NCBI RefSeq assembly: GCF_013778505.1
Contig: NZ_JAAOWU010000003.1
Location: 1 to 64,000 of the forward strand
Direction: 5' to 3'
DNA: 64,000 nt
From: Pseudomonas sivasensis
GTDB lineage: Bacteria; Pseudomonadota; Gammaproteobacteria; Pseudomonadales; Pseudomonadaceae
Positions 31,300 through 43,022 of the stretch are shown piece after piece. A program made the translations under genes and the position numbers. Below the pieces are notes generated by a model that worked only from the letters and a program-made list of their open reading frames with translations, had not been told where the DNA came from and ran no database searches. Position 1 is the stretch's first letter, and the number at the start of each line of letters is the position of its first letter.

Positions 31300-32121
31300 T
31301 CAGGGCTGGAACGCGCCGATAAAGATCGCAGGGTCCACCCGCGCATCGTTGAGGCTGACGTTCCAGTGCATATGTGGGCCGGTGGCGCGGCCGGTCGCGC
31401 CGACCTTGCCCACCACTGTCCCACGCACCAGTTGCTGGCCGACCTTCACGTCTATCTTCGACATATGACAGAACATGCTGATAAAGCCCTGGCCGTGGTC
31501 GACGAATACGGTGTTGCCGTTGAAGAAGTAGTTACCGACCAGAATCACCTTGCCGTTCGCCGGCGTCTTGATCGGCGTACCGGCCGGCACGGCGAAATCC
31601 AGGCCCGAATGCGGGTTACGCTCTTCGCCGTTGAAGAAACGGCGCACGCCGAACTTGCTCGACAGGGGCCCGTTTACCGGTTTATCCAGCACCAGGTTAC
31701 TCGGCAGGTTGGGGCTGAAGCTGCGGTAGGCCTTGAGCTGTACGGCCAGTTCGCCTTCGATGCGCTTCAGTTGAGCCGGGTCGGGGTTGACCTGGCTTTT
31801 GTTTTTCAGGGTGATGCGCTGTTCCGGATATTTCTTATAGCCGACGATAAACGGCAGACTGCGCCCGCCGCTGCTGATGCGCTCGTTACCCGGCTTGACG
31901 CTCAGTGGGATACCGACAATCGCCAGCCAATTGTCCTGTTCCTTGACCACCAGCACCGGCTTGCCTTGATAGGTCGCTTTCGGCGCTGCCGCCGAAGGGC
32001 CCAGGTCGACCACGGCCACACCACCCGGCACCGGTTTGTTCAAGGTACGGCTGATATAGCTATCGGCGTGGGCATTAAAGGTAAGGCACAAGAGCATCAA
32101 CAAACTAAAGAGACGAGGCAT
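31300..32121 (-). CDS. M23-family peptidoglycan metallopeptidase
   Basis: A secreted 273-residue protein with signal peptide (PRLFSLLMLLCLTFNAHA) and a C-terminal LytM domain. GVRRFFNGEERNPHSGLDFA supplies the first zinc His and Asp, and FISMFCHMSKIDV plus GATGRATGPHMHWNV supply the remaining histidines. It should cleave peptide crosslinks in murein, or act as an amidase activator if inactive; all zinc ligands look intact. The ATG at 32121 is preceded by a TTG that could also start it. It begins three bases after the xseA stop. Confidence 0.9.
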   Translation of the reverse strand: MPRLFSLLMLLCLTFNAHADSYISRTLNKPVPGGVAVVDLGPSAAAPKATYQGKPVLVVKEQDNWLAIVGIPLSVKPGNERISSGGRSLPFIVGYKKYPEQRITLKNKSQVNPDPAQLKRIEGELAVQLKAYRSFSPNLPSNLVLDKPVNGPLSSKFGVRRFFNGEERNPHSGLDFAVPAGTPIKTPANGKVILVGNYFFNGNTVFVDHGQGFISMFCHMSKIDVKVGQQLVRGTVVGKVGATGRATGPHMHWNVSLNDARVDPAIFIGAFQP

Positions 32122-32124
32122 CAA

Positions 32125-33504
32125 TCAATCCAATAACGAAAGGGTGACGGGTGTCAGGTGGTTGTCTTCCACGCGCACTTGCAATTGGCCTTCACCGAGA
32201 CGCGCGGTGAGACGCTGGCCGGTGTGGGTTTGCGCCGCGTTGCGAATGGCATGGCCGCGCTCATCCAGCAGGATGCTGTAACCACGGCCCAGGGTCGCCA
32301 GCGGGCTGACCACCTGCAATGTCTGCACCTGGCTTTGCAGTTGCAGGCGACGGGCCTTCAGGCCTTCGCGCATGGCGCGGGGCAAGCGTTCGGCGAGGCT
32401 GTTCAGGCGCTGGCGCAATAGCGCCAGTTGACGGCCGGGATGCTGGCCGGCGAGGCGGGTTTCCAGGCGTATCAGGCGCTCGCGACGGGTATTGAGGCTG
32501 CGTTCAAACGCACGGCGCAGGCGCATATCCAGATCATCCAGGCGCTGGGCCTGCTGGCGCAGACGTTCGCCGGGATGGCGCAGGCGACGGGCCATGCCTT
32601 CCAGGCGCAGGCGGTCGTGGGTCAGGCGGTTACGCATCAGCATGACCAGGCGGCGATGCAGGTTTTCCACCTGACGCACCAGATGGCTGGCGTCCGGTGC
32701 CAGCAATTCGGCGGCGGCGGACGGGGTAGGGGCGCGTACGTCCGCCACGAAGTCGCTGATGGACACATCGGTTTCATGTCCGACGGCGCTGACAATGGGG
32801 GTCACGCAAGCGTCCACCGCGCGGGCTACGGCTTCTTCGTTGAAGCACCAGAGGTCTTCCAGGGAGCCGCCGCCACGGGCCAGAATCAGTGCGTCAAAGC
32901 CTCGCGCATCGGCCAGTTTCAGCGCGCGGACAATCTGCGGGATCGCCTCGCGGCCTTGCACGGCGGTCGGGATCAAGGTCAGCTCGATGTTCGGCGCCCG
33001 GCGGCGGAACACGCTGATTATGTCGCGGATCACTGCGCCGGTGGGCGAACTGATAATGCCAATGCGTCGAGGATGGGCCGGCAGTGGGACCTTACGCTCG
33101 GCACTGAACAAGCCTTCGGCGCTGAGCTTTTCCTTCAAGGCATCGAAGGCCAAACGCAGCGCACCATCACCGGCGGGCTCCACGGTGTCGAGGATCAGTT
33201 GGTAGTCGCCACGGCCCTCGAACAGCGAGACCTTGCCGCGCACCTTCACCGCCAGGCCATCTTTCAGCGCCTGGCGCACCCGTGCGGCATTGTTGCGAAA
33301 CAACGCACAACGTACTTGGGCGCCGCTGTCCTTGAGGGTGAAATACACATGGCCGGAGGCTGGGCGGGCGAGGTTCGAGATCTCGCCTTCGACCCAGATA
33401 TTGGTGAACACGTCTTCCAGCAACACCCGCGCACGGCCGTTGAGTTGGCTGACAGTCAGGACTTCACGGTCCAGGCCCAGGCGGGCAAAGGGGTCTTTAA
33501 TCAT
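32125..33504 (-). CDS. xseA: Exodeoxyribonuclease VII large subunit XseA
   Basis: The nuclease subunit of ExoVII, which degrades single-stranded DNA. The 459 residues contain an N-terminal OB fold (LTVSQLNGRARVLLEDVF, IWVEGEISNLARPASGHVYF), the catalytic core (RRIGIISSPTGAVIRDI, LILARGGGSLEDLWCFNEE, VGHETDVSISDFVADVRAPT) and long coiled-coil helices at the C-terminus. The ATG at 33504 gives the family start MIKDPFARLGL. Confidence 0.96.
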   Translation of the reverse strand: MIKDPFARLGLDREVLTVSQLNGRARVLLEDVFTNIWVEGEISNLARPASGHVYFTLKDSGAQVRCALFRNNAARVRQALKDGLAVKVRGKVSLFEGRGDYQLILDTVEPAGDGALRLAFDALKEKLSAEGLFSAERKVPLPAHPRRIGIISSPTGAVIRDIISVFRRRAPNIELTLIPTAVQGREAIPQIVRALKLADARGFDALILARGGGSLEDLWCFNEEAVARAVDACVTPIVSAVGHETDVSISDFVADVRAPTPSAAAELLAPDASHLVRQVENLHRRLVMLMRNRLTHDRLRLEGMARRLRHPGERLRQQAQRLDDLDMRLRRAFERSLNTRRERLIRLETRLAGQHPGRQLALLRQRLNSLAERLPRAMREGLKARRLQLQSQVQTLQVVSPLATLGRGYSILLDERGHAIRNAAQTHTGQRLTARLGEGQLQVRVEDNHLTPVTLSLLD

Positions 33505-33514
33505 GGGCGGCAGT

Positions 33515-34405
33515 TTATAGGCATTCGTGCAAGGTTTGACAGAACTGCTCAACCAACCGGCTCGGCGTCGGTGGGCAGGCCAGGGCCACGGTGCTCAGGC
33601 AATCCGGATCGGCCAGCGGTAGAAAGTGCACATTGGCGGGAGCAATGTCTCGCATGGATTTTGGTAATAAGGCAATACCAAAGCCGGCCTGGATCAACTG
33701 TAGCTGGGTGGTCTTTCGTGACATGACCCGCGCAGCCTTAGGGAAAAATCCGGCGCGCATGCAGAGCTCGGCCGCCAGATAACTCAGGCCGCCACGCTGT
33801 GGGTGGGGGATCGAGATAAACGCTTCATCTTTGAGCTGTTCCAGGTCGACGGGCTCGTTGCTACGTGCCAAACGGTGATTAGGCGGCACAGCAAGCAGCA
33901 ATTGTTCGTTATATAAGGGCTCCACACGTACCCCTTCACGCTGGCGCAACACCGGCAACCGTAGCAGTCCGATATCCAGCCTACCGTCGGCGATTTCCTC
34001 CAGTTGCGCCTCGGATGACAGTTTGACGATATCCATTGATACGCCGGGGCAACGCTCTAACCACATGTTGATGCCCTGCAACAAAACGCCGCTCATCGGC
34101 ACGGTGCTCGAATGGCTCAGCCGCAGGGTGCCGAGCTGGCCGTTACCGACCTGGGTCGCGGTTTCACTGGCCTTGAGTAGCTCGCTCAGCAAATTGCATG
34201 CCCTCGGGTAGAACGCTTCACCGGCGGCGGTCAGGCGTGGCTGACGCGCGGTGCGTTCGAACAATGGCGTTTGCAGCTGTTTTTCCAGCTCCTTGATCTG
34301 TCGGCTTAGAGCCGATTGCGCCACAAACAGACGTTCGGCGGCGGCGCTGAAGCTGCCGCTGTCGGCGATTTCAACGAAGTAGCGCAGTTGGCGAGTGGAA
34401 ATCAC
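33515..34405 (-). CDS. LysR-family transcriptional regulator
   Basis: A 296-residue regulator with an N-terminal winged HTH (RQLRYFVEIADSGSFSAAAE, then LFVAQSALSRQIKELEKQL) and a C-terminal periplasmic-binding-like effector domain. The family start ISTRQLRYF fits the GTG at 34405. It is divergent from the TauE/SafE transporter across 99 bases, the classic layout for a LysR regulator and its target. The effector is unknown. It ends 10 bases before xseA, which faces the same way. Confidence 0.9.
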   Translation of the reverse strand: MISTRQLRYFVEIADSGSFSAAAERLFVAQSALSRQIKELEKQLQTPLFERTARQPRLTAAGEAFYPRACNLLSELLKASETATQVGNGQLGTLRLSHSSTVPMSGVLLQGINMWLERCPGVSMDIVKLSSEAQLEEIADGRLDIGLLRLPVLRQREGVRVEPLYNEQLLLAVPPNHRLARSNEPVDLEQLKDEAFISIPHPQRGGLSYLAAELCMRAGFFPKAARVMSRKTTQLQLIQAGFGIALLPKSMRDIAPANVHFLPLADPDCLSTVALACPPTPSRLVEQFCQTLHECL

Positions 34406-34504
34406 GCGTCATGCCTTTTCGAGATGGGTGGAGAGCTTTGAAGATATTAGTCGCAACCCTCGCCGATGGCTAAAGTGATGGTTATCTCTTTCAAGGAAGA
34501 CTCC

Positions 34505-35272
34505 ATGAGCTCGCTTGAGCTGATGAACCAGTGGTCGTTTAGCAGTGTGGATTGGCTGGTGATCGGCCTGGGTGTCGTCGTGGCGTACATCGTGTTTGGT
34601 ATTGCCGGCTTCGGGACGGCGCTGGTGGCGGGGCCTATCCTGATTCTGTTTATGCCGCTGTCGAAGATCATTCCGTTGCTGGTGCTGCTGGATTTTGTCG
34701 CGGCCTTTGGCGGCCTGCTGCAAACGCGGCGGGATGTGAATACGTCGGAATTGCTGCGGCTGCTGCCGTGTATGGCCATTGGTTGCACACTGGGCGTGGT
34801 GTTTTTGCTCAATCTGCATTCGGACTTGTTGCTGCTGTTGATGGGGCTGTTTATCAGCGCCTATGCCGTCTACACCTTGGCAGTAAAAGCCCGTCCCACG
34901 CAGCTCGGCAAAGGCTGGTCGATTCCCATGGGCACCGTGGGCGGCCTGTTTGGCGCGCTGTTCGGCAGTGGCGGCTTTTTATATGCGATCTATCTGAACA
35001 GCCGATTATCCAAGGACGCGGCGCGGGCGACTCAAAGTGCGCTGATCAGTTGCAGTACCGTGGTGCGCCTGAGCCTGTTCCTGATCGCCGGGGTGTATGC
35101 GGATCTGCCATTGTTGCTGTTGGCGCTGTGCCTACTGCCAGCGATGGGCCTTGGGCTGTGGTTTGGGCGTAGGTTGACGATGCGTATGTCGCGTGAGGCG
35201 TTTGTGCGGTTAGTGACGTGGCTGGTGCTGGCCAGTGGCATTGCCTTGATTGGACGGTATCTGAGCACTTGA
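34505..35272 (+). CDS. TauE/SafE-family membrane transporter
   Basis: A 255-residue protein with about eight hydrophobic segments. Characteristic blocks are VAYIVFGIAGFGTALVAGPI at residues 23-42 and GTVGGLFGALFGSGGFLYAI near 145, the repeated G-x-G-F type motif of the family. Members export sulfite, sulfoacetate or other organic anions. AAGGAAGACTCC places the start at 34505; an earlier ATG at 34466 lacks such a site. The divergent LysR gene probably regulates it. Confidence 0.85.
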   Translation: MSSLELMNQWSFSSVDWLVIGLGVVVAYIVFGIAGFGTALVAGPILILFMPLSKIIPLLVLLDFVAAFGGLLQTRRDVNTSELLRLLPCMAIGCTLGVVFLLNLHSDLLLLLMGLFISAYAVYTLAVKARPTQLGKGWSIPMGTVGGLFGALFGSGGFLYAIYLNSRLSKDAARATQSALISCSTVVRLSLFLIAGVYADLPLLLLALCLLPAMGLGLWFGRRLTMRMSREAFVRLVTWLVLASGIALIGRYLST

Positions 35273-35308
35273 CCGGATTTCTTCAGGGATTAAGCTGCCA
35301 GCCTCCCG

Positions 35309-35386
35309 GGCGTCATCGCGGGCAAGCCCGGCTCCCACAGTTGAGCGCATTCCAATATGGGAGCCGGGCTTGCCCGCGATGACGCC
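35309..35386. repeat. REP doublet of a second family
   Basis: GGCGTCATCGCGGGCAAGCC and the inverted GGCTTGCCCGCGATGACGCC flank GGCTCCCACA...TGGGAGCC, making a near-perfect palindrome of about 78 bases. Its core differs from the GGGGGCAAGCC family at 29135 and 43023. Confidence 0.85.
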
Positions 35387-35409
35387 AGAAGCCACACCGC
35401 AGGACTCTC

Positions 35410-37532
<2,123 letters not shown>

Positions 37533-37557
37533 GGCTTCCAGCAAAATGTTAAGTAAC

Positions 37558-37588
37558 CGGGGCTGTTCTTCAGCCCCGAGTTGTTTCT
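37558..37588 (+). terminator. Weak hairpin between guaB and guaA
   Basis: CGGGGCTG and CAGCCCCG pair around TTCTT and are followed by AGTTGTTTCTG. It could be a partial terminator reducing guaA relative to guaB; the T-tract is interrupted. Confidence 0.45.
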
Positions 37589-37612
37589 GATTCATTAGAC
37601 GAGACTGACTTC

Positions 37613-39190
37613 ATGGCCCTCGACATTCACGCCCACCGCATCCTGATCCTCGACTTCGGTTCCCAGTACACCCAACTGATCGCCCGCCGCGTGCGTGAAA
37701 TCGGCGTGTATTGCGAACTGCACCCGTTCGACATGGATGACGAAGCGATTCGCGAATTCGCACCGAAAGGCGTCATCCTCGCCGGTGGCCCCGAGTCCGT
37801 GCACGAAGCCAACAGCCCGCGCTGCCCTCAAGCCGTATTCGACCTGGGCGTGCCGGTCTTCGGTATCTGCTACGGCATGCAGACCATGGCCGAGCAACTG
37901 GGCGGCAAGGTTGAAGGTTCCGAGCTGCGTGAATTCGGTTATGCCCGTGTAGATGTGGTCGGCAAAAGCCGCCTGCTGGACGGCATCGAAGACCACGTTG
38001 ACGCCGATGGTCTGTTCGGCCTCGACGTGTGGATGAGTCACGGTGACAAGGTCACCAAGATGCCGGAAGACTTCCACATCCTGGCCAGCACTCCAAGCTG
38101 CCCGATCGCCGGCATGTTCAGCGACGAGCGTCGTTACTACGGCGTTCAGTTCCACCCGGAAGTGACCCACACCAAGCAAGGTGGCCGCATCCTGTCGCGC
38201 TTCATCCTCGACATCTGCGAGTGTGAAGCCCTGTGGACCCCGTCTAAAATCGCTGAAGACGCCATCGCCAACGTGCGTGCCCAGGTCGGCACCGACAACG
38301 TGCTGCTCGGCCTGTCCGGCGGCGTTGACTCCTCCGTGGTTGCTGCGCTGCTGCACAAAGCCATCGGCGACCAACTGACCTGCGTGTTCGTCGACAACGG
38401 CCTGCTGCGCCTGCACGAAGGTGAGCAAGTGATGGCCATGTTCGCCGAGAACATGGGCGTCAAGGTGATCCGCGCCAACGCTGAAGACCAGTTCCTCAAC
38501 AACCTGGCCGGCGAGTCCGACCCGGAGAAGAAGCGCAAGATCATCGGTCGTACCTTCATCGACGTATTCGATGCCCAGTCCAACAAACTGGACAACATCA
38601 AGTACCTCGCCCAAGGCACCATCTACCCTGACGTGATCGAGTCGGCCGGCGCCAAGAGCGGCAAGGCCCACGTGATCAAGTCCCACCACAACGTGGGTGG
38701 CCTGCCTGAGGAAATGAACCTCAAGCTGGTAGAACCACTGCGCGAATTGTTCAAGGACGAAGTCCGTCGTCTGGGCCTGGAACTGGGCCTGCCGTACGAC
38801 ATGGTCTACCGCCACCCATTCCCAGGCCCGGGCTTGGGCGTGCGTATCCTCGGTGAAGTGAAGAAGGAATACGCCGACCTGCTGCGTCGTGCCGACCACA
38901 TCTTCATCGAAGAACTGCGCAAGGCCGACTGGTACCACAAGGTCAGTCAGGCGTTCGTAGTGTTCCAGCCGGTGAAATCGGTTGGCGTTGTCGGCGATGG
39001 CCGTCGTTACGCCTGGGTCGTTGCCCTGCGTGCCGTAGAAACCATCGACTTCATGACCGCCCGCTGGGCCCACCTGCCGTACGAACTGCTGGAGACTGTC
39101 AGCGGCCGTATCATCAATGAGATCGAAGGCATCTCGCGCGTTACTTATGACGTGTCGAGCAAGCCGCCGGCGACGATTGAGTGGGAATGA
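37613..39190 (+). CDS. guaA: GMP synthase (glutamine-hydrolysing)
   Basis: GuaA aminates XMP to GMP using glutamine and ATP. Of 525 residues, the N-terminal class I glutaminase has Cys86 in VFGICYGMQ and the His/Glu of [11 protein letters not shown]. The ATP-pyrophosphatase domain has the PP-loop [17 protein letters not shown] near residue 230. The C-terminal dimerisation domain ends in the usual [10 protein letters not shown] strong terminator follows. Confidence 0.97.
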   Translation: MALDIHAHRILILDFGSQYTQLIARRVREIGVYCELHPFDMDDEAIREFAPKGVILAGGPESVHEANSPRCPQAVFDLGVPVFGICYGMQTMAEQLGGKVEGSELREFGYARVDVVGKSRLLDGIEDHVDADGLFGLDVWMSHGDKVTKMPEDFHILASTPSCPIAGMFSDERRYYGVQFHPEVTHTKQGGRILSRFILDICECEALWTPSKIAEDAIANVRAQVGTDNVLLGLSGGVDSSVVAALLHKAIGDQLTCVFVDNGLLRLHEGEQVMAMFAENMGVKVIRANAEDQFLNNLAGESDPEKKRKIIGRTFIDVFDAQSNKLDNIKYLAQGTIYPDVIESAGAKSGKAHVIKSHHNVGGLPEEMNLKLVEPLRELFKDEVRRLGLELGLPYDMVYRHPFPGPGLGVRILGEVKKEYADLLRRADHIFIEELRKADWYHKVSQAFVVFQPVKSVGVVGDGRRYAWVVALRAVETIDFMTARWAHLPYELLETVSGRIINEIEGISRVTYDVSSKPPATIEWE

Positions 39191-39237
39191 TGGGACGTCC
39201 GGCATTGACCGGTACGATCTAGCAAGAAATACCCTGG

Positions 39238-39269
39238 AGCCCGCGTAATTGCGGGCTTTTTGTTTTTTG
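39238..39269 (+). terminator. Terminator after guaA
   Basis: AGCCCGC and GCGGGCT pair around GTAATT and are followed by TTTTGTTTTTT, 47 bases after the guaA stop. Confidence 0.92.
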
Positions 39270-39415
39270 GTGCTGGCAAGTTCTGGCCGCTTTGTGCATC
39301 GCTAAGACAGTTACTTCATCAACGATACTAACGCTGTATCACAGTCTTCCAGTGGGGGGCTAAGCCAGTAGATGCAGGGCATTTTCTGCTCCGCCAAATC
39401 AAGGATGGAACATTT

Positions 39416-39823
39416 ATGAAAATACGGATCTGGCTCAAAAGCTTCGCGTTGCTAATGCTGGTGGGCCTGGTGTTGAGTACAACGCTTCACCTCGCGCTTT
39501 ATCTGCCGTTCATTGTGAAATACGTGGGGGTGGGTAGTTCACTCGGCCAGAAGATGCTGATATTCACTGCCATGGACATCCTTGCTTACCTAGTCTGGGT
39601 CTTGCCGGCAGGGTTGTTGTTGATATTCAACTTACGAAAGTCCGCCTACGGTGTAATGCTCATCGTAATTCTGACTTCCCTGAAATTCCCAGAGGCTCTT
39701 GCGCTGGCGCAATTGCTGATGTGGCTGTGGGCTGTGTGTCTGGTGCTGAGGACTGTGTTGCTGGCGGTGTGGCTAAGCGGGTGCAAACTTCGCGACCTTT
39801 ATAACTATCACCGTTCCAAATGA
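39416..39823 (+). CDS. Small hydrophobic membrane protein of unknown function
   Basis: The 135-residue protein has four hydrophobic segments: about residues 8-32 (FALLMLVGLVLSTTLHLALY), 45-70 (LIFTAMDILAYLVWVLPAGL), 76-90 and 97-118 (LLMWLWAVCLVLRTVLLAVW). It ends in a short basic tail. GGAACATTT lies before the ATG. No family recognised; the coding potential is supported by length and hydrophobic pattern only. It is convergent with the APH-like gene. Confidence 0.6.
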   Translation: MKIRIWLKSFALLMLVGLVLSTTLHLALYLPFIVKYVGVGSSLGQKMLIFTAMDILAYLVWVLPAGLLLIFNLRKSAYGVMLIVILTSLKFPEALALAQLLMWLWAVCLVLRTVLLAVWLSGCKLRDLYNYHRSK

Positions 39824-39851
39824 TTGCGACCCCAGCAGGGCTCCAAGCGAG

Positions 39852-40622
39852 TTAGAAGAATTCATCCAGCAAGCAGTAAAACCTCATGCGCTGCTCATCA
39901 GGCTCAATACCGTAACGCTCGAAAAATGGCTTTACCCATTCCGGCCCAAGGTTACGCCCGATGCTGCGTGCCGCGAGCGCCAAGTCTTGGTATCGGTCGC
40001 TGATACCCAGGCGCCCGCAATCGATGAACCCACTGAAACGGCCGCCTTGTGCCATGAAATTTGGCAGGCAGGCGTCTCCATGGGCCACTACCAGATCATG
40101 GGTGTTTGGCTGAGTCGATAAGAGTTCGGCCAGCACATCTTCCGCGCTGCGTCCGAGTCGTTCGTCGTCGAAGTCTGTCTCATCGACCAGCCCGGCACGA
40201 ACGCGCTCCCGCGCGAGCCCGATGCGTTGCTGTAGAGGGTGATCGTAGGGGCATTGCGCGATGGGTATCTGGTGCAAGGTACGCAGGGCCGTTGCCAGTA
40301 TGTCGATGGTTTGCGTGGCAGACAGCGTGTTGGCGCTGGCCAGGTCCTGTCCCGGAAGGGCGGTCATCAGCACCCAGTGGTGATGGTTTTCTGTCAGCTC
40401 AGCCAGCACGATGGGCGCCGGCAAATTAACCTGCTGGAGCCACCGAAGGCGCTCGACTTCATCCGCAAGCTCACCGAACGCTCCCTGCGGCTCGGCCTTC
40501 AGGAACAGGTCTGCACCACAGCCCTGACTCAGGCGAAACACGTCAGCCCGCGATTCACCGATGGCCTGTTGCTCAATCAGGGCCTGCGGGAACTGTTCAC
40601 GCCACGCGTTCGGAATATTCAC
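39852..40622 (-). CDS. Aminoglycoside 3'-phosphotransferase-like kinase
   Basis: A 256-residue protein of the APH(3') type. The catalytic loop VVAHGDACLPNFM has the Asp base and Asn, and the metal motif is FIDCGRLGISDRYQDLALAA, close to known APH(3') enzymes. The N-lobe (QQAIGESRADVFRLSQGCG, LFLKAEPQ) supplies the ATP-binding Lys. Family members phosphorylate kanamycin/neomycin; the substrate here is untested. The GTG at 40622 (after GGAAAG) gives INIPNAWREQF-type start; no ATG fits. It lies 19 bases after treR on the same strand, so it may be cotranscribed. Confidence 0.82.
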   Translation of the reverse strand: MNIPNAWREQFPQALIEQQAIGESRADVFRLSQGCGADLFLKAEPQGAFGELADEVERLRWLQQVNLPAPIVLAELTENHHHWVLMTALPGQDLASANTLSATQTIDILATALRTLHQIPIAQCPYDHPLQQRIGLARERVRAGLVDETDFDDERLGRSAEDVLAELLSTQPNTHDLVVAHGDACLPNFMAQGGRFSGFIDCGRLGISDRYQDLALAARSIGRNLGPEWVKPFFERYGIEPDEQRMRFYCLLDEFF

Positions 40623-40641
40623 TGTGCTTTCCGTTCTCGGC

Positions 40642-41346
40642 TCAGCGCCGCGCAATATCCGAAAAGTAAAACTTATCCAACGTATGCCGCGACTCGGTGT
40701 ACTCGAACTGCCGCCCATCCTGCAAAAACGTCTGGTTGCTCACCACGATCACGTGGCTTTGGCCGTCGAGGTCTAGGTGTGTCTGGTCGTCTTTACTGCG
40801 GGGCAGGGCTTCGATGGTGCGTTGGGCGTAGCTGATCTGCAGCTGCAAGGTCTGCTCGATAAACGCGTAGATCGACTGCTCGGCAATTGCTTGGTCCAGG
40901 CCAGGGATCAGGTCGGCGACAAAGTGGTTGATGTCGAGAATCACCCGTTTACCACCGATACGCCGCACGCGTTTGATGCGGGTGATCAGGCTGCCGGGTT
41001 CGGCTTCGATGTGTTGCTGCAATGAGCCTTCCAGCGGGAACTGCGTGAACTCGACCACTTCGGTGTGTACGTCATCGCCCAGGTCGGCGTGAGTTTCGTG
41101 GAAGCTGACGATGCCACCCAGTTGAAATTCGATCGGGTTGGGCGACAGGACGAAGGTGCCTTTGCCGTGGATTTTTTGCGCAAAGCCGCGTTCCTGCAGC
41201 TGCTCGATGGCGCGACGCACGGTGCCACGGCTGGCCTGGTAGCTGTCCATCAATTCGGTTTCGGAAGGAAGGCGCGTACCGCGTTGCAGGCGTTCAGTGG
41301 TGATGCTGGCAAGCAGATCCGTATAGATCTGGTTGTATTTGCTCAT
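40642..41346 (-). CDS. treR: Trehalose operon repressor TreR (GntR/HutC family)
   Basis: A 234-residue regulator. The N-terminal winged HTH includes LPSETELMDSYQASRGTVRR, and the C-terminal UTRA domain (EVVEFTQFPLEGSLQQHIEA onward) should bind trehalose 6-phosphate, as in other TreR of this type. It is divergent from treP across 227 bases that contain a long palindrome. Role assigned from domain architecture plus the neighbouring trehalose genes. Confidence 0.92.
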   Translation of the reverse strand: MSKYNQIYTDLLASITTERLQRGTRLPSETELMDSYQASRGTVRRAIEQLQERGFAQKIHGKGTFVLSPNPIEFQLGGIVSFHETHADLGDDVHTEVVEFTQFPLEGSLQQHIEAEPGSLITRIKRVRRIGGKRVILDINHFVADLIPGLDQAIAEQSIYAFIEQTLQLQISYAQRTIEALPRSKDDQTHLDLDGQSHVIVVSNQTFLQDGRQFEYTESRHTLDKFYFSDIARR

Positions 41347-41466
41347 GTGATGGCTGCTCTGTGCCCGGCTTTCTGTAGGTGAACGGTGCGTTCAAGGCAG
41401 GAACCTTAGTGGCAGCGGTGGGGTTTGTCCATTGGGCCTTGGAAAGCGGTAAGCCAATATTTTTAA

Positions 41467-41508
41467 ACTCGTCTGTACGAGTTGTTGCTTTAACTCGTAC
41501 AGACGAGT
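41467..41508. promoter_or_regulatory. Probable TreR operator, nested palindromes
   Basis: ACTCGTCTGTACGAGTT (41467-41483) and AACTCGTACAGACGAGT (41492-41508) are exact reverse complements separated by eight bases. Each arm is itself nearly palindromic (TCGTCTGTACGA / TCGTACAGACGA), resembling a GntR-type half-site pair. So two dimer sites could sit side by side in the treR-treP gap. Confidence 0.82.
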
Positions 41509-41573
41509 ACTTTTGGCTTCGGCGTGCTGCCAATGACTGCCCTCAAATAAAAAAATCAAAGTGGAAACCAAGC

Positions 41574-43016
41574 ATGAGCCACGACTATTCAACGATCGCC
41601 CGCGAGATTCTCGACAACCTCGGGGGGCGCGAAAACCTTGAGCAAGCGGCCCACTGCGTGACCCGCCTGCGCCTGGCGCTCAAGGACCCAAGCCTGGTCA
41701 ATAACAGCGCGCTGAACCAGGTCGATCTGGTCAAAGGCTCGTTCTTCACCGGTGGTCTGTTCCAAGTGGTCATCGGCCCCGGCGAAGTGGAAAAGGTCTA
41801 CGCCGCCCTGCGCGAACAGACCGGCCTCGCCGCTGCCACCATCGCCGACGTAAAGAAGAAGGGCGCCGACAAGACCAACGCCATGCAGCGTCTGGTGCGG
41901 GTGTTCTCCGATGTGTTCATGCCGATCCTGCCTGCGCTGATCATCGCCGGCCTGCTGATGGGCGTGAACAACTTGATGGGCGCCAAGGGCATGTTCATCG
42001 AGGGCAAGACGTTGCTGGAGGCGTATCCGAACCTGGATGGCCTCTGGAGCCTGATCAACCTGATGGCCAACACCTCGTTCGTGTTCCTGCCGGCGCTGGT
42101 GGGCTGGTCGGCGGCGAAGCGGTTTGGCGGCAGTGAAATCCTCGGCATCGTGCTCGGGCTGATGCTGGTGCACCCGGACCTGCTCAATGCCTGGAACTAC
42201 GGCAAGGCGGTGGCGGGGCTCGACGGCCAGAGCCTGCCGTATTTCGATATTTTCGGCTGGTTCAAGATCGAGAAAGTCGGCTACCAAGGGCAGATCCTGC
42301 CGATCCTGATGGCGGCGTATGTGATGAGCGTCATCGAGAAATGGCTGCGTGCTCGCGTGCCCAATGCCATTCAACTGCTGGTCGTGCCGATCACCACCAT
42401 CGTCGTTACTGGCGTGCTGGCGTTGGCGATCATCGGCCCGGTGACCCGTCACCTCGGCATCCTGATCACCGAAGGCGTGGTCACCCTGTTTGACCTGGCG
42501 CCCATGCTCGGCGGGGCGATTTTCGGCCTGCTGTATGCACCGTTGGTGATCACCGGCATGCACCACATGTTCCTCGCCGTGGACCTGCAACTGATTTCCA
42601 CCCAAGGCGGCACCTTTATCTGGCCGATGATCGTGATGTCCAACCTGGCCCAGGGCAGCGCCGCGCTTGCGGTGTTCTACATGACCCGTAATGCGCGGGA
42701 CAAAAGCATGGCCTCGACCTCGGCGATTTCCGCGTACTTCGGTATCACTGAGCCGGCGATGTTCGGGGTGAACCTGCGCTTCAAGTTTCCGTTCTATGCG
42801 GCATTGCTCGGCTCGGCGCTGGGCAGCATTTTCCTGTCGATGAACAAGGTGCAGGCGTCGGCCATCGGGGTGGGTGGCTTGCCTGGGTTTATTTCGATCG
42901 TGCCGAGTGCCATTCCGATGTTTGTGATTGGGATGGTGGTCGCGATGGTGGTGCCGTTTGTTCTGACCTGTGCGTTGAGCATGAAGATTGTTCGGCCGGG
43001 TTATCGCGTCGCCTGA
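41574..43016 (+). CDS. treP: Trehalose-specific PTS EIIBC transporter TreP
   Basis: An inner-membrane PTS permease that imports trehalose and phosphorylates it to trehalose 6-phosphate. In 480 residues the N-terminal EIIB domain has the phosphorylated Cys28 in AAHCVTRLRLAL. EIIC from about residue 105 has about ten helices and the block GITEPAMFGVNLRFKFPF. No EIIA is attached; the EIIA-HPr-EI fusion at 46111 should supply phosphate. The ATG at 41574 is chosen because the EIIB fold starts immediately after it. Confidence 0.94.
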   Translation: MSHDYSTIAREILDNLGGRENLEQAAHCVTRLRLALKDPSLVNNSALNQVDLVKGSFFTGGLFQVVIGPGEVEKVYAALREQTGLAAATIADVKKKGADKTNAMQRLVRVFSDVFMPILPALIIAGLLMGVNNLMGAKGMFIEGKTLLEAYPNLDGLWSLINLMANTSFVFLPALVGWSAAKRFGGSEILGIVLGLMLVHPDLLNAWNYGKAVAGLDGQSLPYFDIFGWFKIEKVGYQGQILPILMAAYVMSVIEKWLRARVPNAIQLLVVPITTIVVTGVLALAIIGPVTRHLGILITEGVVTLFDLAPMLGGAIFGLLYAPLVITGMHHMFLAVDLQLISTQGGTFIWPMIVMSNLAQGSAALAVFYMTRNARDKSMASTSAISAYFGITEPAMFGVNLRFKFPFYAALLGSALGSIFLSMNKVQASAIGVGGLPGFISIVPSAIPMFVIGMVVAMVVPFVLTCALSMKIVRPGYRVA

Positions 43017-43022
43017 TCGACC

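Noticed and set aside
37595..39205. 536-codon minus-strand frame opposite guaA
   Set aside because: Antisense shadow of a certain gene, without motifs.
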